A stretch of DNA of 64,000 nucleotides from Odoribacter splanchnicus DSM 20712. Its GTDB lineage: Bacteria; Bacteroidota; Bacteroidia; Bacteroidales; Marinifilaceae. Where the stretch lies: contig NC_015160.1 of assembly GCF_000190535.1 (NCBI RefSeq), positions 2,604,001-2,668,000 of the forward strand, written 5' to 3'. Shown one piece after another: positions 44,435-55,187 of this stretch. The notes below the pieces were generated by a model. The model ran no database searches. It saw only the letters and a program-made list of their open reading frames with translations, and was not told the DNA's origin. The stretch's first letter is position 1. Each line of letters starts with the position of its first letter. The position numbers and the translations under genes are program-made.

Positions 44435-46597
44435 TTAAAGTGCTTTCAGAAATTCTTCAGGATCAGCTGTTGCTCCGACAAGCCGGGCAACCACCTTCCC
44501 TTCGGGATCTATCAGTATCTTAGTAGGAAAAGAAGTGATATTATAAAGTTTCAATAGATCCTGTTCCTCCTTACCTTCATTGTTGAGGATTTGAGTCCAG
44601 GTCATACCATCTTCTTTTACCGCCTGTTTCCATAATTTTTTAGCCTGCTCCAGGTCCTTCATATTTTCATCGGCCACATTGACGAAGACTACCTTCCCGC
44701 TATATTTTTTATGTAACTCTTTCAAATGGGGATGGGAGGCCCGGCAAGGTCCGCACCAACTTCCCCAGAAATCGAGCAATACATATTTCCCTTTCAGCTT
44801 TTTCAAAGAAACGTCTTTACCATTCATATCCTTCTTCACAAAATCAGGTGCTATTGTGCCCGGACGATAAGGGCGGCCGGCATCCAATTTCCGTTTGAGT
44901 ATTTTCCCATAAGCTGTACCTTGCAATTCCTGAGGAAGCTGATCATATATCCGTTCGGCCTCGTTTTCGTCAAACCAATTATAATGTTCCAGCAAATTCA
45001 TCAGGGAGATATAACTTCGGGGATTTGCCCGTACAAACGCCATTATGGTTTGTTTGTTGGCCTGCATATAAGCGTCAAACTCCTCTTTATAATCGCGGAT
45101 ATCTCCTCCTTCAAGCATATTTGTCATTGTCAACTGTCGGTAAGCCGCTTCAGCAGGATCAACCTGCTCGTAATAAAGACGCCAGTAATCGTGCGCCACA
45201 GTACCTCCTCTAATCCAGTCAATTTCCGGTACTTTCCCTTTTTCAGCTCTGATTTTCATAACAGCATATTCACCAGGGACCACCATCAGACTGACATTCG
45301 GATAATAGGTACCCAAGCGGGGTGCCGGACAAGCCAGTTCTTCACACAAAAGCTTCAGCGTCAACCGGGAAGTATCCCGGGCAGCCATATTCAACCTGAT
45401 CCGGTGATCAGTAAAATCGAAAGTATCCTGTAGCATACCCTGGGGTGTCCATCCCATGACGATCACTTTTCCCTTCTCTACAGCATCGATTTCTGCCTGC
45501 AAAGTAAAATCTTTCTTCCCTTCCAATTCCAGCATCTTCATCCGCAGAATACGCTGATGGAATTCGTCGGCAACCTGCATATTGCTGCGTAATAAATCGA
45601 CTGCCAGTTGTTTAACCTCCTGAGATTCGGTCATTACCACCTCCAGATCCAATAGAATCAGAAAACGGTCCTGATCTTCCAGAACAGGGAATTTTTCCTT
45701 ACATATTTCCAGATATTCCCGGACATTCCCTCCCATCCGGACATCAGCTATGGCCAATAAATCCGGCATCGCACGGGTATGGGTAAGCTTTACCTGTTCG
45801 ATATCCGTTTTCAATTTCTGCAACCCCTCAGCAGTAACAGGTTCCGGGCTTCTCAATGAGAAATAGGGAATCAACCGGATGCGCAACCATGAATACAACA
45901 GTTTATCTACAATCTCCTTTCCGTTTGCCCTGACAAATTGTTCCCTGTTATCAAACACATACTGTGCTTTGGGGTCATCAAAATTCAGGGTGTAGCGTTC
46001 ATATAGAAAGAAGTTCTCCGGTTTTACCTTTTTCCGGGCAGATAAGCGATTAAAATAATCATTGATCACCCCGAATCCCTCATTTGTCTTCCCTTGTTCC
46101 AATAATAACGTGGCATAATCATCAACCAACTGAGGAGTACGTTCGCCCTTTTCGTAGCGTTTAGTCAATCCGGCAGGTGACCATCGGGAATCGATCCCTT
46201 TGCGGATTTTCTCCACAAACTCATCGGCCGGGCGATAGCCGGAGGTCCTGAATACCTCCGTACCATCCGGACTCAATACCACAAACGTAGGAAAAGCCTT
46301 TACGGCATATTTCTTTGCCAGTTCCAACCCATTTTCTTTCTCTGCATCTAATTTGAGGGAAATAAAAGTACGGTTGAAATATTCTCCTACTTCCTGCTGG
46401 GGAAAAACCTCTTTTGACATTCGTTTACAAGGTCCGCACCATGTTGTATAAAAGTCAATGAAAACCATCTTGTTCTCTTTCGCAGCAAGTTCTATCGCTT
46501 CCGTATAAGAAAGCGGCCGGAAATTTACCCCCTGGGCACACACCCACAAAGGCAACAGCAGGATTCCGGCCATCCATATGATCACTTTTTTATTCAT
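44435..46597 (-). CDS. Two-domain thioredoxin/TlpA-like protein (import locus 2)
   Basis: A 720-residue exported protein (signal peptide about 1-22). Its N-terminal thioredoxin domain (about 28-145) has WCGPC at 53-57 and its C-terminal TlpA/ResA-like domain (about 580-720) has WCGPC at 614-618. The middle (about 150-575) is helical with no named domain. Both active sites are intact, unlike the tandem protein of import locus 1. It probably acts on disulphides in the periplasm. It is the last gene of the second SusCD operon, 15 bases after the PKD-like gene. Confidence 0.9.
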   Translation of the reverse strand: MNKKVIIWMAGILLLPLWVCAQGVNFRPLSYTEAIELAAKENKMVFIDFYTTWCGPCKRMSKEVFPQQEVGEYFNRTFISLKLDAEKENGLELAKKYAVKAFPTFVVLSPDGTEVFRTSGYRPADEFVEKIRKGIDSRWSPAGLTKRYEKGERTPQLVDDYATLLLEQGKTNEGFGVINDYFNRLSARKKVKPENFFLYERYTLNFDDPKAQYVFDNREQFVRANGKEIVDKLLYSWLRIRLIPYFSLRSPEPVTAEGLQKLKTDIEQVKLTHTRAMPDLLAIADVRMGGNVREYLEICKEKFPVLEDQDRFLILLDLEVVMTESQEVKQLAVDLLRSNMQVADEFHQRILRMKMLELEGKKDFTLQAEIDAVEKGKVIVMGWTPQGMLQDTFDFTDHRIRLNMAARDTSRLTLKLLCEELACPAPRLGTYYPNVSLMVVPGEYAVMKIRAEKGKVPEIDWIRGGTVAHDYWRLYYEQVDPAEAAYRQLTMTNMLEGGDIRDYKEEFDAYMQANKQTIMAFVRANPRSYISLMNLLEHYNWFDENEAERIYDQLPQELQGTAYGKILKRKLDAGRPYRPGTIAPDFVKKDMNGKDVSLKKLKGKYVLLDFWGSWCGPCRASHPHLKELHKKYSGKVVFVNVADENMKDLEQAKKLWKQAVKEDGMTWTQILNNEGKEEQDLLKLYNITSFPTKILIDPEGKVVARLVGATADPEEFLKAL

Positions 46598-46612
46598 AGA
46601 TATGATCTCAAA

Positions 46613-48187
46613 CTATTGCCGGTAATCAATATCTTTCACTTTCACCAAACCGTTCCAACGACAATCTTTCAAAGGTTCCAATTCAAACGAATCCTGGTCA
46701 GTGCCCAAAAGATAACGCGTTACAATTCCCTTCTCTGCCGCGTTGTAGGTACCTACCATCAACTCATCGTAATTATTTCCATAGGGATCAAATTTGATAA
46801 AGGTAATCTGATCGCCCAGGTCTTTCTCATAATGCATATGATTCACATAATCATATGCATGTAATATTTGTCCGTTAGCATACAATAACAAAGAACGCTT
46901 AGAAGCAAAAGCGTAAAGCAATCCGCTTCTTAAACCGGTCGCTTTCGATTTGTCTATCGTATAGCCGGCTCTTTTCTGAGGCATATCGCTCGGCACCCAA
47001 CTCCGGATACTGCAATAAAACTGATAGACATAGAAATTTTGCTGATCTTCCATCAGTGCAAATGAATTTCCATTTGAACTACCTCCCACTGTATTAAATG
47101 TATTCTCACCATAAATACAAGTACGGCCCGCCGGCTGTATCCAAGGAAATGCTTCTCCTGCATTATCTTGTAACTGAGTTACACTTAACCCGGTAACAGT
47201 ACTCAAAAAGGTAAAACAATGATCGTCGGCATTATAAATAATCCAACCACTCGGACTGCTTATACTGGTAAAAATATATGGAAAAGGCCGGAAGCATTTT
47301 TCACTCATCACATCCATACGGTTGGAAGGATTTCCATAATTTTCATCCGAGTACAAACTCGCTCCGAATACATAATCTTCCGTCATCATAATCCGGTTAT
47401 TTGACATACCGGTAAAACGCTGTTTGGCAGCCATATCCACTACATTCAGCATATCAGGCATCGGGAAACTTGAATAAGTCATAGAACGCAAGGTATTCAT
47501 CGGTCCTGAAGCAAACGAAGTCAAATCCAGATAGTAGGATCCTGATTCTGTGGATATCCACAGTTTCATAGCCGGAGTTTCCCAATAATAAGAACCGGTA
47601 TACATGACCCGCATCGGTCCCCGTAATTCAGGTAGTCCATTCCCCTCCAACAGATTCTTCAACACAATCGTATCTTTTGCCGTAGAGATCATATCCAAAC
47701 CTACCGTACCATCCTCTTTTTCCCCAAGAACAAAAAAACCTTTATCCGTCACACTCAAAACAGTCAGTGAGGTATAGGATTTCCAGATCAAATCGGTCTT
47801 CGTATCTTTGACTTTCAGATATAAAGTATAAGAATCAGGTTTCAAATTGACAAAATACCTCAGATTCCGTTCCGTACCCAAAACGATTCCTTTATCCCGG
47901 TCATCGGTCAAACTGCTGGCCACCACTTTCCATTCGTATTCATAACGCGAAGGATCACTGTCTTCTGTAAACTGTATCACAGGTTCTTTCCGTACGGTGT
48001 CCAGATAGGAAAGCGGAGTGATTTTTAAAGTATCGTTCTTAAAAATAGCCGTATAACCTCCTTTTTTCCAATCGGAAATTTTTACTTCATTGATCGGATG
48101 ATAATCATTCGATCCCTCGTCATCATAACAGGAAATACTAAAAACAGATAGAATTCCCGCCCATAATATCAATATTAATTTTCTCAT
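46613..48187 (-). CDS. PKD-like family lipoprotein
   Basis: A 524-residue surface lipoprotein (lipobox at Cys20, FSISC) of the Bacteroidetes PKD-like lipoprotein family found in SusCD loci. The N-terminal module (about 30-140) reads DTLKITPLSYLDTV, ending in the beta-sandwich-like EYEWKVVAS and SYTLYLKVKDTKT. The remainder (about 150-510) has propeller-like repeats (FFVLGEKEDGTVGLDMIS, SGLLYAFASKRSLLLYANG). It probably helps bind the ligand at the surface; its specific role is not established. Spacing to the flanking genes is short (15 and 31 bases). Confidence 0.83.
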   Translation of the reverse strand: MRKLILILWAGILSVFSISCYDDEGSNDYHPINEVKISDWKKGGYTAIFKNDTLKITPLSYLDTVRKEPVIQFTEDSDPSRYEYEWKVVASSLTDDRDKGIVLGTERNLRYFVNLKPDSYTLYLKVKDTKTDLIWKSYTSLTVLSVTDKGFFVLGEKEDGTVGLDMISTAKDTIVLKNLLEGNGLPELRGPMRVMYTGSYYWETPAMKLWISTESGSYYLDLTSFASGPMNTLRSMTYSSFPMPDMLNVVDMAAKQRFTGMSNNRIMMTEDYVFGASLYSDENYGNPSNRMDVMSEKCFRPFPYIFTSISSPSGWIIYNADDHCFTFLSTVTGLSVTQLQDNAGEAFPWIQPAGRTCIYGENTFNTVGGSSNGNSFALMEDQQNFYVYQFYCSIRSWVPSDMPQKRAGYTIDKSKATGLRSGLLYAFASKRSLLLYANGQILHAYDYVNHMHYEKDLGDQITFIKFDPYGNNYDELMVGTYNAAEKGIVTRYLLGTDQDSFELEPLKDCRWNGLVKVKDIDYRQ

Positions 48188-48218
48188 CGTAGTCAGATTT
48201 TAGTATATTTCAATTCTA

Positions 48219-49097
48219 TCATTCTCCCGGTTGAAACGGAACCCCATAATAAGATTTCCAACTCACCCCCTGAAACCACATCAGTCGTCCATCTTTCTCC
48301 CTGATTGCATCACGATGATCGGGGCTCTTGTCATATAATGCCTGCAAATCCATAGCCATCTTGTTTTGGATAGCATATTTCAAACCGGACGGCATCGTTT
48401 CATTGGACATAAAATCTTCATAAGTCAACTCCGGAAAACGCTTTAGGATTTCTTCAAATTTTTCCTTTGAAAAGAATCCCCACAATCCTCCCTCCAAATC
48501 TCCGATTTTACCGGACTCCCTTCCCATCCAAACTTTCGGACAAGTAATAAAGTTGTTCAGGATAATCTTATGCCGTGTCCCGTCAAATTCCTCCTTGCCG
48601 CTATCATTCCCCAACATACCGCTCAAATCGAACCATTGCGGAATAGCCAGGGTGAAATCTTCGGATGGCAATAAACGAAGTACAAGATTACGTTCCACTT
48701 CATCCAATGCTTCACTATTTTTCACAGTCACCGGCACATCTGCATAACTCCAGCCTCCCTTTATGGTTTGCCATTCATCAAATTCCAGATAATTTTCACC
48801 TTTTACGGCTGTCGTACTATCCTGATCGACTACAATACGGAATTTCCGGTCATAATCTTTTACCCTTCCGGTCATTTGTACCCTTATTTTCAGAAGCAGT
48901 TCGTCTACACCCTTTTTAATAAATTCAACTTTAGTATAAGGCTGGGCGGCCCAATAAGTGGTATCAAACCAATCCGGTCCCCATTGTACATAGAAATAAA
49001 CTCCTTCCTCTCCGTCGAAATCCTTGATTTCTTTTTCACATCCGGACAGACCGGCAATGATGAGGAATAAGGTCGCTATATAAACAATATTTTTCAT
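48219..49097 (-). CDS. DUF4843 domain lipoprotein
   Basis: A 292-residue lipoprotein (lipobox at Cys20, AGLSGC). The DUF4843 signature opens the mature part: GEEGVYFYVQWG near 30-41, then a beta-rich region with LLLKIRVQMTGRVKDYDRKF and VVDQDSTTAVKGENYLEF. These proteins nearly always sit between SusD and a PKD-like lipoprotein, as here, and are thought to join the surface binding complex. The start codon lies 3 bases after the SusD stop. Confidence 0.88.
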   Translation of the reverse strand: MKNIVYIATLFLIIAGLSGCEKEIKDFDGEEGVYFYVQWGPDWFDTTYWAAQPYTKVEFIKKGVDELLLKIRVQMTGRVKDYDRKFRIVVDQDSTTAVKGENYLEFDEWQTIKGGWSYADVPVTVKNSEALDEVERNLVLRLLPSEDFTLAIPQWFDLSGMLGNDSGKEEFDGTRHKIILNNFITCPKVWMGRESGKIGDLEGGLWGFFSKEKFEEILKRFPELTYEDFMSNETMPSGLKYAIQNKMAMDLQALYDKSPDHRDAIREKDGRLMWFQGVSWKSYYGVPFQPGE

Positions 49098-49100
49098 AAT

Positions 49101-50621
49101 TTACTCTTTTTCAGTTGAACTACTTTGATTTTCCCGTTGACTGGTTTCACTGTCAGGTAATGGAACCACATAATTCCGGAGTTGCATCGTCAACGTCTCT
49201 GCCGGCTGGGAACCATCGGGTATACTTTCCAACCGATTGCGTTTGAAATAATAGAAGGTTTGCCCCTCTCCGATAAATTCCCGGATATACTCATTCCGGA
49301 TAGCCGTATTCAGATCGGTCGGCGACTCTGTATTCAGGCTGATACACTTTCTGGCTTTACGTAAAGGATTCAGGTATTTTTCCAAAGCAATACCGACCTG
49401 CCTTTCCCGGACTCCGACACATTCGGCCGCAATCAAATAAAGTTCGCTGACCCGGATCAGGGGAACCATATAAGCAAAACGCTCTGCCTTGGCCTTTGCT
49501 TCATCGGTAGTCGTCTGTACCTCTGCATACTTCTTGAAACAACAAAACTCTTTTCCTTCCTTTGTTACAGATTCCCACATTTTAAAACGCAAATCATCGG
49601 GAGATTCGAAAATGGTACGGATACGGCCATTCTGATAGCCTCCGGCCAAAGTCAGTAAATTCACCACATTCAGATCAGAGGTAAAATAGGTCTTATAAAT
49701 ATTATCTGTACGAATACTATTGTACAAAGAGAACAATACCTCTGTCGCAAACATATTATCATTGGAGGCTGTATCTGCATAAGTTGCTGTACACAAAGGG
49801 AACAAAGGATTCTTTTCGTCAGCGACTTCCTCAATCACCTCAATGGCACATTCTTTTGCCTTGCTGTAATCTTCCTTCCACATATACGCCCTTGCCATCA
49901 AAGCTTTCACTGCATAGTAATTCATCCGGTATTGCCGGTAAAAAAGATCATTACCATTTTCTCCTCCACTGTAATTTCTGGCTCCATCGGTAATAACAGG
50001 ATCGACATCCTTCAATAAATCAGCAGCTCTTGTCAAATCGGTAAGCACACAGTTTAATACGCTGTCTGCGCTTAACAAAGGTTCGACAATCCGTTCCGAA
50101 GAAGTCTGGTAAGGTATACTTGCCTGCTCCTTTTCCGTCCAAAGTGGCCCGAACAGCCGGAGCATATCGAAATGTAACATAGCACGTAATCCCAACGCCT
50201 CGCCTTTGATCAATTTATAATACAGTTCCGGCAGCACCGGATTCCCGTCTCCGCAATGTTCCAGTATAGCATTCAAATTCGAAATCTGGGAATAAGTGGT
50301 CTTCCATACCGTTTCGAACCGGTCTTTTGACGTCTTACTATCATAAGCATAGGACTGGTAACCACTATAATTGTGCTCACTGGTGGTACAATTATAATAC
50401 TGAGCCATCACATCGATTATACCGGCCGACAAATTACCTCCATAATTCGACGAACTATTCATATTCAGGTACACCCCGTTTAAAGCCATCAGAAACCCCT
50501 CTCTTTCTTCAAACAGGTCTTTTTCCATAATCTGATCCTCCGGAGCCACATCCAACCAGGAATTACATGAAGCGCCTATCAGTAAAAGCCCCAGTATCCA
50601 TATTCTTTTTATTCTATTCAT
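49101..50621 (-). CDS. RagB/SusD family lipoprotein (import locus 2)
   Basis: A 506-residue surface lipoprotein (lipobox at Cys19, LIGASC) with SusD-type features: SWLDVAPEDQIMEKDLF after the lipid anchor, KGEALGLRAMLHFDMLRLFG near 138-157, ALMARAYMWKEDYSKAKECA near 236, and an IREFIGEG-like C-terminal region. It caps the SusC encoded 18 bases upstream. The three-base gap to the next gene implies tight coupling. Confidence 0.95.
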   Translation of the reverse strand: MNRIKRIWILGLLLIGASCNSWLDVAPEDQIMEKDLFEEREGFLMALNGVYLNMNSSSNYGGNLSAGIIDVMAQYYNCTTSEHNYSGYQSYAYDSKTSKDRFETVWKTTYSQISNLNAILEHCGDGNPVLPELYYKLIKGEALGLRAMLHFDMLRLFGPLWTEKEQASIPYQTSSERIVEPLLSADSVLNCVLTDLTRAADLLKDVDPVITDGARNYSGGENGNDLFYRQYRMNYYAVKALMARAYMWKEDYSKAKECAIEVIEEVADEKNPLFPLCTATYADTASNDNMFATEVLFSLYNSIRTDNIYKTYFTSDLNVVNLLTLAGGYQNGRIRTIFESPDDLRFKMWESVTKEGKEFCCFKKYAEVQTTTDEAKAKAERFAYMVPLIRVSELYLIAAECVGVRERQVGIALEKYLNPLRKARKCISLNTESPTDLNTAIRNEYIREFIGEGQTFYYFKRNRLESIPDGSQPAETLTMQLRNYVVPLPDSETSQRENQSSSTEKE

Positions 50622-50639
50622 AATCTAATCTTTTTAGCA

Positions 50640-53600
50640 TTAAAACCTTATACCTAAAGAAAAAGCCACACTACGGGCAAAAGGATAATCCAATCCCCGT
50701 TCATTTTTTACAGTAGATATCCGGAAAATATCGTTCATATATCCGCGTATAGTCATGGAAGAAGCACCGAAATGCCTCAGCCAGCGAGCCTGGGTTTCAT
50801 ACCCGATGGAAACCGATTCACAGGATAATGTATTCTCATCGGCAACAAAACGGGAAGACATCGGAGTGGTTTCATTCAGAGATATGGCTTTAAATTTAGC
50901 GACATCCCCGGGTTTCTGCCAACGGTCGTACAGGGCTCGTTTGTCCTGATTATAATACACGTCCTGATCAGAAATATTCTCTACTTTATTGTACAGAGCA
51001 CTCAGAAAAATCTGTCCACCTACCCGGTAACGGAAATTTATCGAAGCCGACAATCCTTTCCAATAGAATGAACTGCCGATCACACCTTCCAGCTTAGGAT
51101 CTGAGTTACCGACGATGACCTCATCATTATAATCGAATTCAAAAGTCTGAGTTCCATCTTTCTTGATGAAAATTTCCCGTCCGGTCACCGGATCGATTCC
51201 GGCCGAACGTACAGCCCAGATATCAGAAGGGCTTCCTCCGTCATAATAACGTTTCAAATTTGAACTTCCGATCTTTTGATCAGTTTCATCTTTCCGGTTT
51301 TGTGCATTGTATTTTTCCAGTGCATTCCCGATATTCTTATATTCATATTTTAAATGCCGTAAATTTCCATTGATACTCCAGTTCAGCTCCTCCTTCTGTA
51401 ACACGACGACATTAGCCGAAAGTGTATACCCTTTGGTCGTCTGTTTTCCCAGATTGGTCGGTACGGAAGCTGTGCCTGTCGAAGTCGGTAAGGTCACTGA
51501 TACCAATAAAGGATCGGTATTCTTCATAAAATAGTCGAAATTCAGACGTAAACGACGATGAAATATTTCTACATCGAATCCGAAATTCTGATCGATTGTT
51601 TTCTGCCATTCCAGATTCGGATTCCCGTAAGAAGATATTCTGGCTCCTAAACCGAAAGGATTATTAAAACTTGTCGTATAGCTATACATATTGGACGACA
51701 TGTACAGGCTAAAATTCTGGTTACCCGGATTACCGATCGAATAACGCAATTTCAGAAAATCAATAAACGCACAGTTTTTTACAAAAGATTCATTGTGTAT
51801 ATTCCAGCCGACACCTACCGCCCAGGTTGTCGTAAACTTATTCGAAACTCCGAAAACAGATGAACCGTCCGCCCTGAAATTAGCATCCAACAGATAACGG
51901 TTATCATAGGCATATCCCCCGTTCATATAATAACTGGCCGAACGTTTCTGGCTGTTTGAATAAGAAGGCTTCTCTCCGGACGGATAACCATTGGAAAAAG
52001 TAGGAGTGATATTCCGGTCGTCGACATAACCTATCGCTCTAAAACCGGAAGTCTTGTTTTTATTATCGGACACCTGCATACCCACAACGGCATTCACCAT
52101 GTGTTTATTGTCAAACAACTTACCGAAAGTCGCATTCAAATCCCCGTCATAGCTCAACACATCCCCATTGGTTTCAGAATAAGATCCTTTTTCTTTTTCA
52201 CTCTTCCCGTAAAATACCGAAGCTTTAGGAGATTGAAAAACTTCTTGTTTAGACACCGACTTCGATACGCTGATTCTGGCTCTCAACCGGAGAGGTTCAA
52301 TAACCCGCCAATCCACCTCAAAATTGTTCCGGAAGCCGAAATTCCGGGTTCGGTTGGAAGAATTCAAAGACATATCGTACAACGGATTGAAGACATATTC
52401 ATCACCTGACATAAGTTTATATTTCTCGAGCACTGCCTCCGGCTCTCCATAATCGTTCACTTTCCGGTAATAGGGATTGGCCTGTGAGAATTTGGAAAAA
52501 GCTACTTTTTCGCGATCGGATACCGAATAATCAAAATTGACGTAATCGGTAAATGCCAGATTTTTGTAACGGTAAATCAAACGGACGTTTCCGTTCAGGA
52601 CATTATTGTCAGACCCTTTCATGACACCGGCTGTCCGGTTATAATTTACCCCTAAACCATAACGCATACGGGAATCTCCCCCTTCAATAAAAAGATCATG
52701 ACTGTGGGAAGTGGCAAAACGTAAAGGTTCGTTCAGCCAATACGAATCCACCCCTTTCTCCACTTCAGCCAAACGTTGGTAGTAAGTAGACTGATAACCT
52801 TCGTCTATAATTTCCCCATTTGCATCTAAAGGACCATAACGGCCGGCTAATTTTTCAAATGCCAATTTTTCACGGGCATTCATCAAATTATAATCCGAAA
52901 GATCGGCAAATGAAAAATTCAGGTTCCCATTGTAATTCACTTGCAGTTTTCCGGCTTCAGGAGCTTTTGTTTCAACGACAATAACACCGTTCGCTGCCTT
53001 GGAACCATAAATAGCGGTTGCAGCAGCATCTTTCAATACAGTGATACTGGCCACCCGGTCCATACTCAGATTACTGATTGCTTTCAAGGTCGATTCGAAT
53101 CCATCCAGAATAAACAGGGGCTGGTTCGGGTCAGTATCATATTCCTGGGTTAATCCGACAACACTCGTTTTACCACGCACATTAATATCCGGCAAAGTAT
53201 TGGGGTCAGAGCCGAACTGATTATTCTCAATGATCGCAAAAGAAGGATCGATGGTTTTCAGACTTTGCAAGACATTGGTATTCCCGATCATCTTCAACTC
53301 CTTATGGGTATAGGTCTGGGAAGAACCGGTAAAACTCTCTTTTTTCCTGGAATAAATACCGGTGATCACCACCTCTTCCATCTCCGTCGCTTCTTCTTTT
53401 AACACAACGGTCAAAGGTTCTGTATTCTTCAAAGTCATTTCAACCGAAGTCATTCCGATAAAAGAAAATACCAAAGTCTGGCCTACAGGATTCGGTAAGC
53501 TGATTTCAAAATCTCCGTTTACCCCCGTTGTCGTTCCTAAGGCCGTTCCTTTAATCATAACGGTTACACCCGGTAATGCATTCCCACTTTTGTCCATCAC

Positions 53601-53978
53601 CTGACCGCTAATCCGCTTAGCCACTTGTACTGTCTGCGGGACAGCCGATTTCCGCAGAATAATCGTATTGTTATCTATTTCCGCCGTAAACCCCGTCCCC
53701 CTTAAAGCCTGCTCCAAAACTGCAGAAATCTCTTCATTCACAGCAGTGACAGTAATGCCTTTCAAATCTTTTGTTTTATTATAATCATAAATAAAACCCA
53801 CATCGCACTGTCTTTTAATGGCTGAAATAAACTCTTCCAGTGTAGCATCCTTCAACTTCAAATTTAATCGCTGATGCTGGGAAAATGCGGTTGCATTCAG
53901 ATTCAAATTGAATACTAAAAGCAAGGCCACCAACTGTGGGACATATAATGCCCATTTTTTACATCCTTGTTTTCTCAT
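50640..53978 (-). CDS. SusC/RagA TonB-dependent receptor with STN domain (import locus 2)
   Basis: A 1112-residue outer-membrane transporter. It has a signal segment (about 12-33, ending AFSQ), an STN domain (about 38-110, LKLKDATLEEFISAIKRQ), CarboxypepD_reg-like domain (about 123-200, GNALPGVTVMIKGTALGTTT), the EEVVITGIYSRKKESF signature, the plug (VLKDAAATAIYGSKAANGVI) and a barrel ending SLGIRF. The STN domain and the FecR gene 42 bases upstream show it takes part in trans-envelope signalling. The ligand is unknown, and no carbohydrate-active enzyme is in this operon. Confidence 0.96.
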   Translation of the reverse strand: MRKQGCKKWALYVPQLVALLLVFNLNLNATAFSQHQRLNLKLKDATLEEFISAIKRQCDVGFIYDYNKTKDLKGITVTAVNEEISAVLEQALRGTGFTAEIDNNTIILRKSAVPQTVQVAKRISGQVMDKSGNALPGVTVMIKGTALGTTTGVNGDFEISLPNPVGQTLVFSFIGMTSVEMTLKNTEPLTVVLKEEATEMEEVVITGIYSRKKESFTGSSQTYTHKELKMIGNTNVLQSLKTIDPSFAIIENNQFGSDPNTLPDINVRGKTSVVGLTQEYDTDPNQPLFILDGFESTLKAISNLSMDRVASITVLKDAAATAIYGSKAANGVIVVETKAPEAGKLQVNYNGNLNFSFADLSDYNLMNAREKLAFEKLAGRYGPLDANGEIIDEGYQSTYYQRLAEVEKGVDSYWLNEPLRFATSHSHDLFIEGGDSRMRYGLGVNYNRTAGVMKGSDNNVLNGNVRLIYRYKNLAFTDYVNFDYSVSDREKVAFSKFSQANPYYRKVNDYGEPEAVLEKYKLMSGDEYVFNPLYDMSLNSSNRTRNFGFRNNFEVDWRVIEPLRLRARISVSKSVSKQEVFQSPKASVFYGKSEKEKGSYSETNGDVLSYDGDLNATFGKLFDNKHMVNAVVGMQVSDNKNKTSGFRAIGYVDDRNITPTFSNGYPSGEKPSYSNSQKRSASYYMNGGYAYDNRYLLDANFRADGSSVFGVSNKFTTTWAVGVGWNIHNESFVKNCAFIDFLKLRYSIGNPGNQNFSLYMSSNMYSYTTSFNNPFGLGARISSYGNPNLEWQKTIDQNFGFDVEIFHRRLRLNFDYFMKNTDPLLVSVTLPTSTGTASVPTNLGKQTTKGYTLSANVVVLQKEELNWSINGNLRHLKYEYKNIGNALEKYNAQNRKDETDQKIGSSNLKRYYDGGSPSDIWAVRSAGIDPVTGREIFIKKDGTQTFEFDYNDEVIVGNSDPKLEGVIGSSFYWKGLSASINFRYRVGGQIFLSALYNKVENISDQDVYYNQDKRALYDRWQKPGDVAKFKAISLNETTPMSSRFVADENTLSCESVSIGYETQARWLRHFGASSMTIRGYMNDIFRISTVKNERGLDYPFARSVAFSLGIRF

Positions 53979-54020
53979 AAGTTAGCATTCTTTAGTTCAA
54001 CATTATTTTAGTCGTTATCA

Positions 54021-55187
54021 TCATTCCCTCACCAAAACGGTATTGCCTGTCGTAGTAAATTTGACATCGCTTGTTTTCTCAATCAAACGAAGAATATCAC
54101 TGAAACTATCGAAACGTCTCAGTTCACCGGAAAAGACGACCTCTTTTACTTCCGGATTTTGGAAAAACACATGAAAATCATACCACCGTGAAAGAGTAGT
54201 CAATATATCTTCAAGACGTTTCCGGGTAAAAACATATTTTCCATCTTTCCAGGCAACATATTCATAGACATCGACAGTCCGCTTTTCAATTTTCCGGTTT
54301 TGCCGGTCACAAGCCAGCTGAAAACCCGGTTCCAAAAGAAATACCTCATCCGAAAAGCCCGGAAATTCTACTTGTACCTTCCCGTTAACCAAAGTGGTAG
54401 TCAGATTCTGGTCATCTGCATAATTCGTTATTCCGAAACTGGTCCCCAATACCCTGACATTTTGTATTCCCGTATGCACGATAAAAGGACAATTTGTATT
54501 TCGTGCTACTTCAAAATAGGCTTCCCCTTCCAGAAATACCTCCCGGGTAGTTCCGGTAAATACCTCCGGATATTTCAGGGTAGATTCTGAATTCAGCCAA
54601 ACTCTCGTTCCATCTTCCAGAGAAATCTGAAATTCTCCTCCCCGGGGAACAATTACTTTATGCCAAGCCAAGGCAACCGGAATCAGCGTATCCGGCCGGA
54701 GATAATCCAAACAACAACTATCCACAATAATATTCTCAGAAATCCTGTTATTCCCCCCATATTCCAAGTTTGTCAGGTTATAAACCTTACCATCAGCCAG
54801 TTCCAGAATAGCATTCCGTTGGCCGGGACGGATCTGTATCTCCGCTTCCGAAGAAACGTTTTTTACATCTTGCGGCACAGTTAAAGGTATTACTCCCAAC
54901 AAAATAATTATTGAAGCTGCTACCACACCACGCCATAACAGACGGTTACGTCCGGGCTTTAACCCCTGTTTATTTATCCGGCTCTGTAAATCAATCCACG
55001 CACGGTTCACTTCTGCACTATCCGGCCTTCCAGCCTCTCGTAATTCATAAAAAGATTGTAGATTCCGATAATACCTCTGATGATCGATATCCTGCATCCA
55101 CATCTCAAAATGTTTGACTTCCTCTTCTGTCAAACGGTTTTCCAGTTTTCTATAAAGTAATTCTATCGTTATTTCTTCTTTTTCCAT
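54021..55187 (-). CDS. FecR family anti-sigma factor (import locus 2)
   Basis: A 388-residue anti-sigma protein. The cytosolic N-terminus (about 1-80, RLTEEEVKHFEMWMQDIDHQ) precedes one membrane helix near 86-105 (GVVAASIIILLGVIPLTV). The FecR domain (about 165-270) has RGGEFQISLEDGTRVWLNSE and FLEGEAYFEVAR, and a DUF4974 domain ends the protein. The usual gene directly upstream, an ECF sigma factor, is missing; the nearest one (58733-59305) is separated by a TonB receptor and a TPR-like gene. A 400-base gap upstream should hold its promoter. Confidence 0.95.
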   Translation of the reverse strand: MEKEEITIELLYRKLENRLTEEEVKHFEMWMQDIDHQRYYRNLQSFYELREAGRPDSAEVNRAWIDLQSRINKQGLKPGRNRLLWRGVVAASIIILLGVIPLTVPQDVKNVSSEAEIQIRPGQRNAILELADGKVYNLTNLEYGGNNRISENIIVDSCCLDYLRPDTLIPVALAWHKVIVPRGGEFQISLEDGTRVWLNSESTLKYPEVFTGTTREVFLEGEAYFEVARNTNCPFIVHTGIQNVRVLGTSFGITNYADDQNLTTTLVNGKVQVEFPGFSDEVFLLEPGFQLACDRQNRKIEKRTVDVYEYVAWKDGKYVFTRKRLEDILTTLSRWYDFHVFFQNPEVKEVVFSGELRRFDSFSDILRLIEKTSDVKFTTTGNTVLVRE

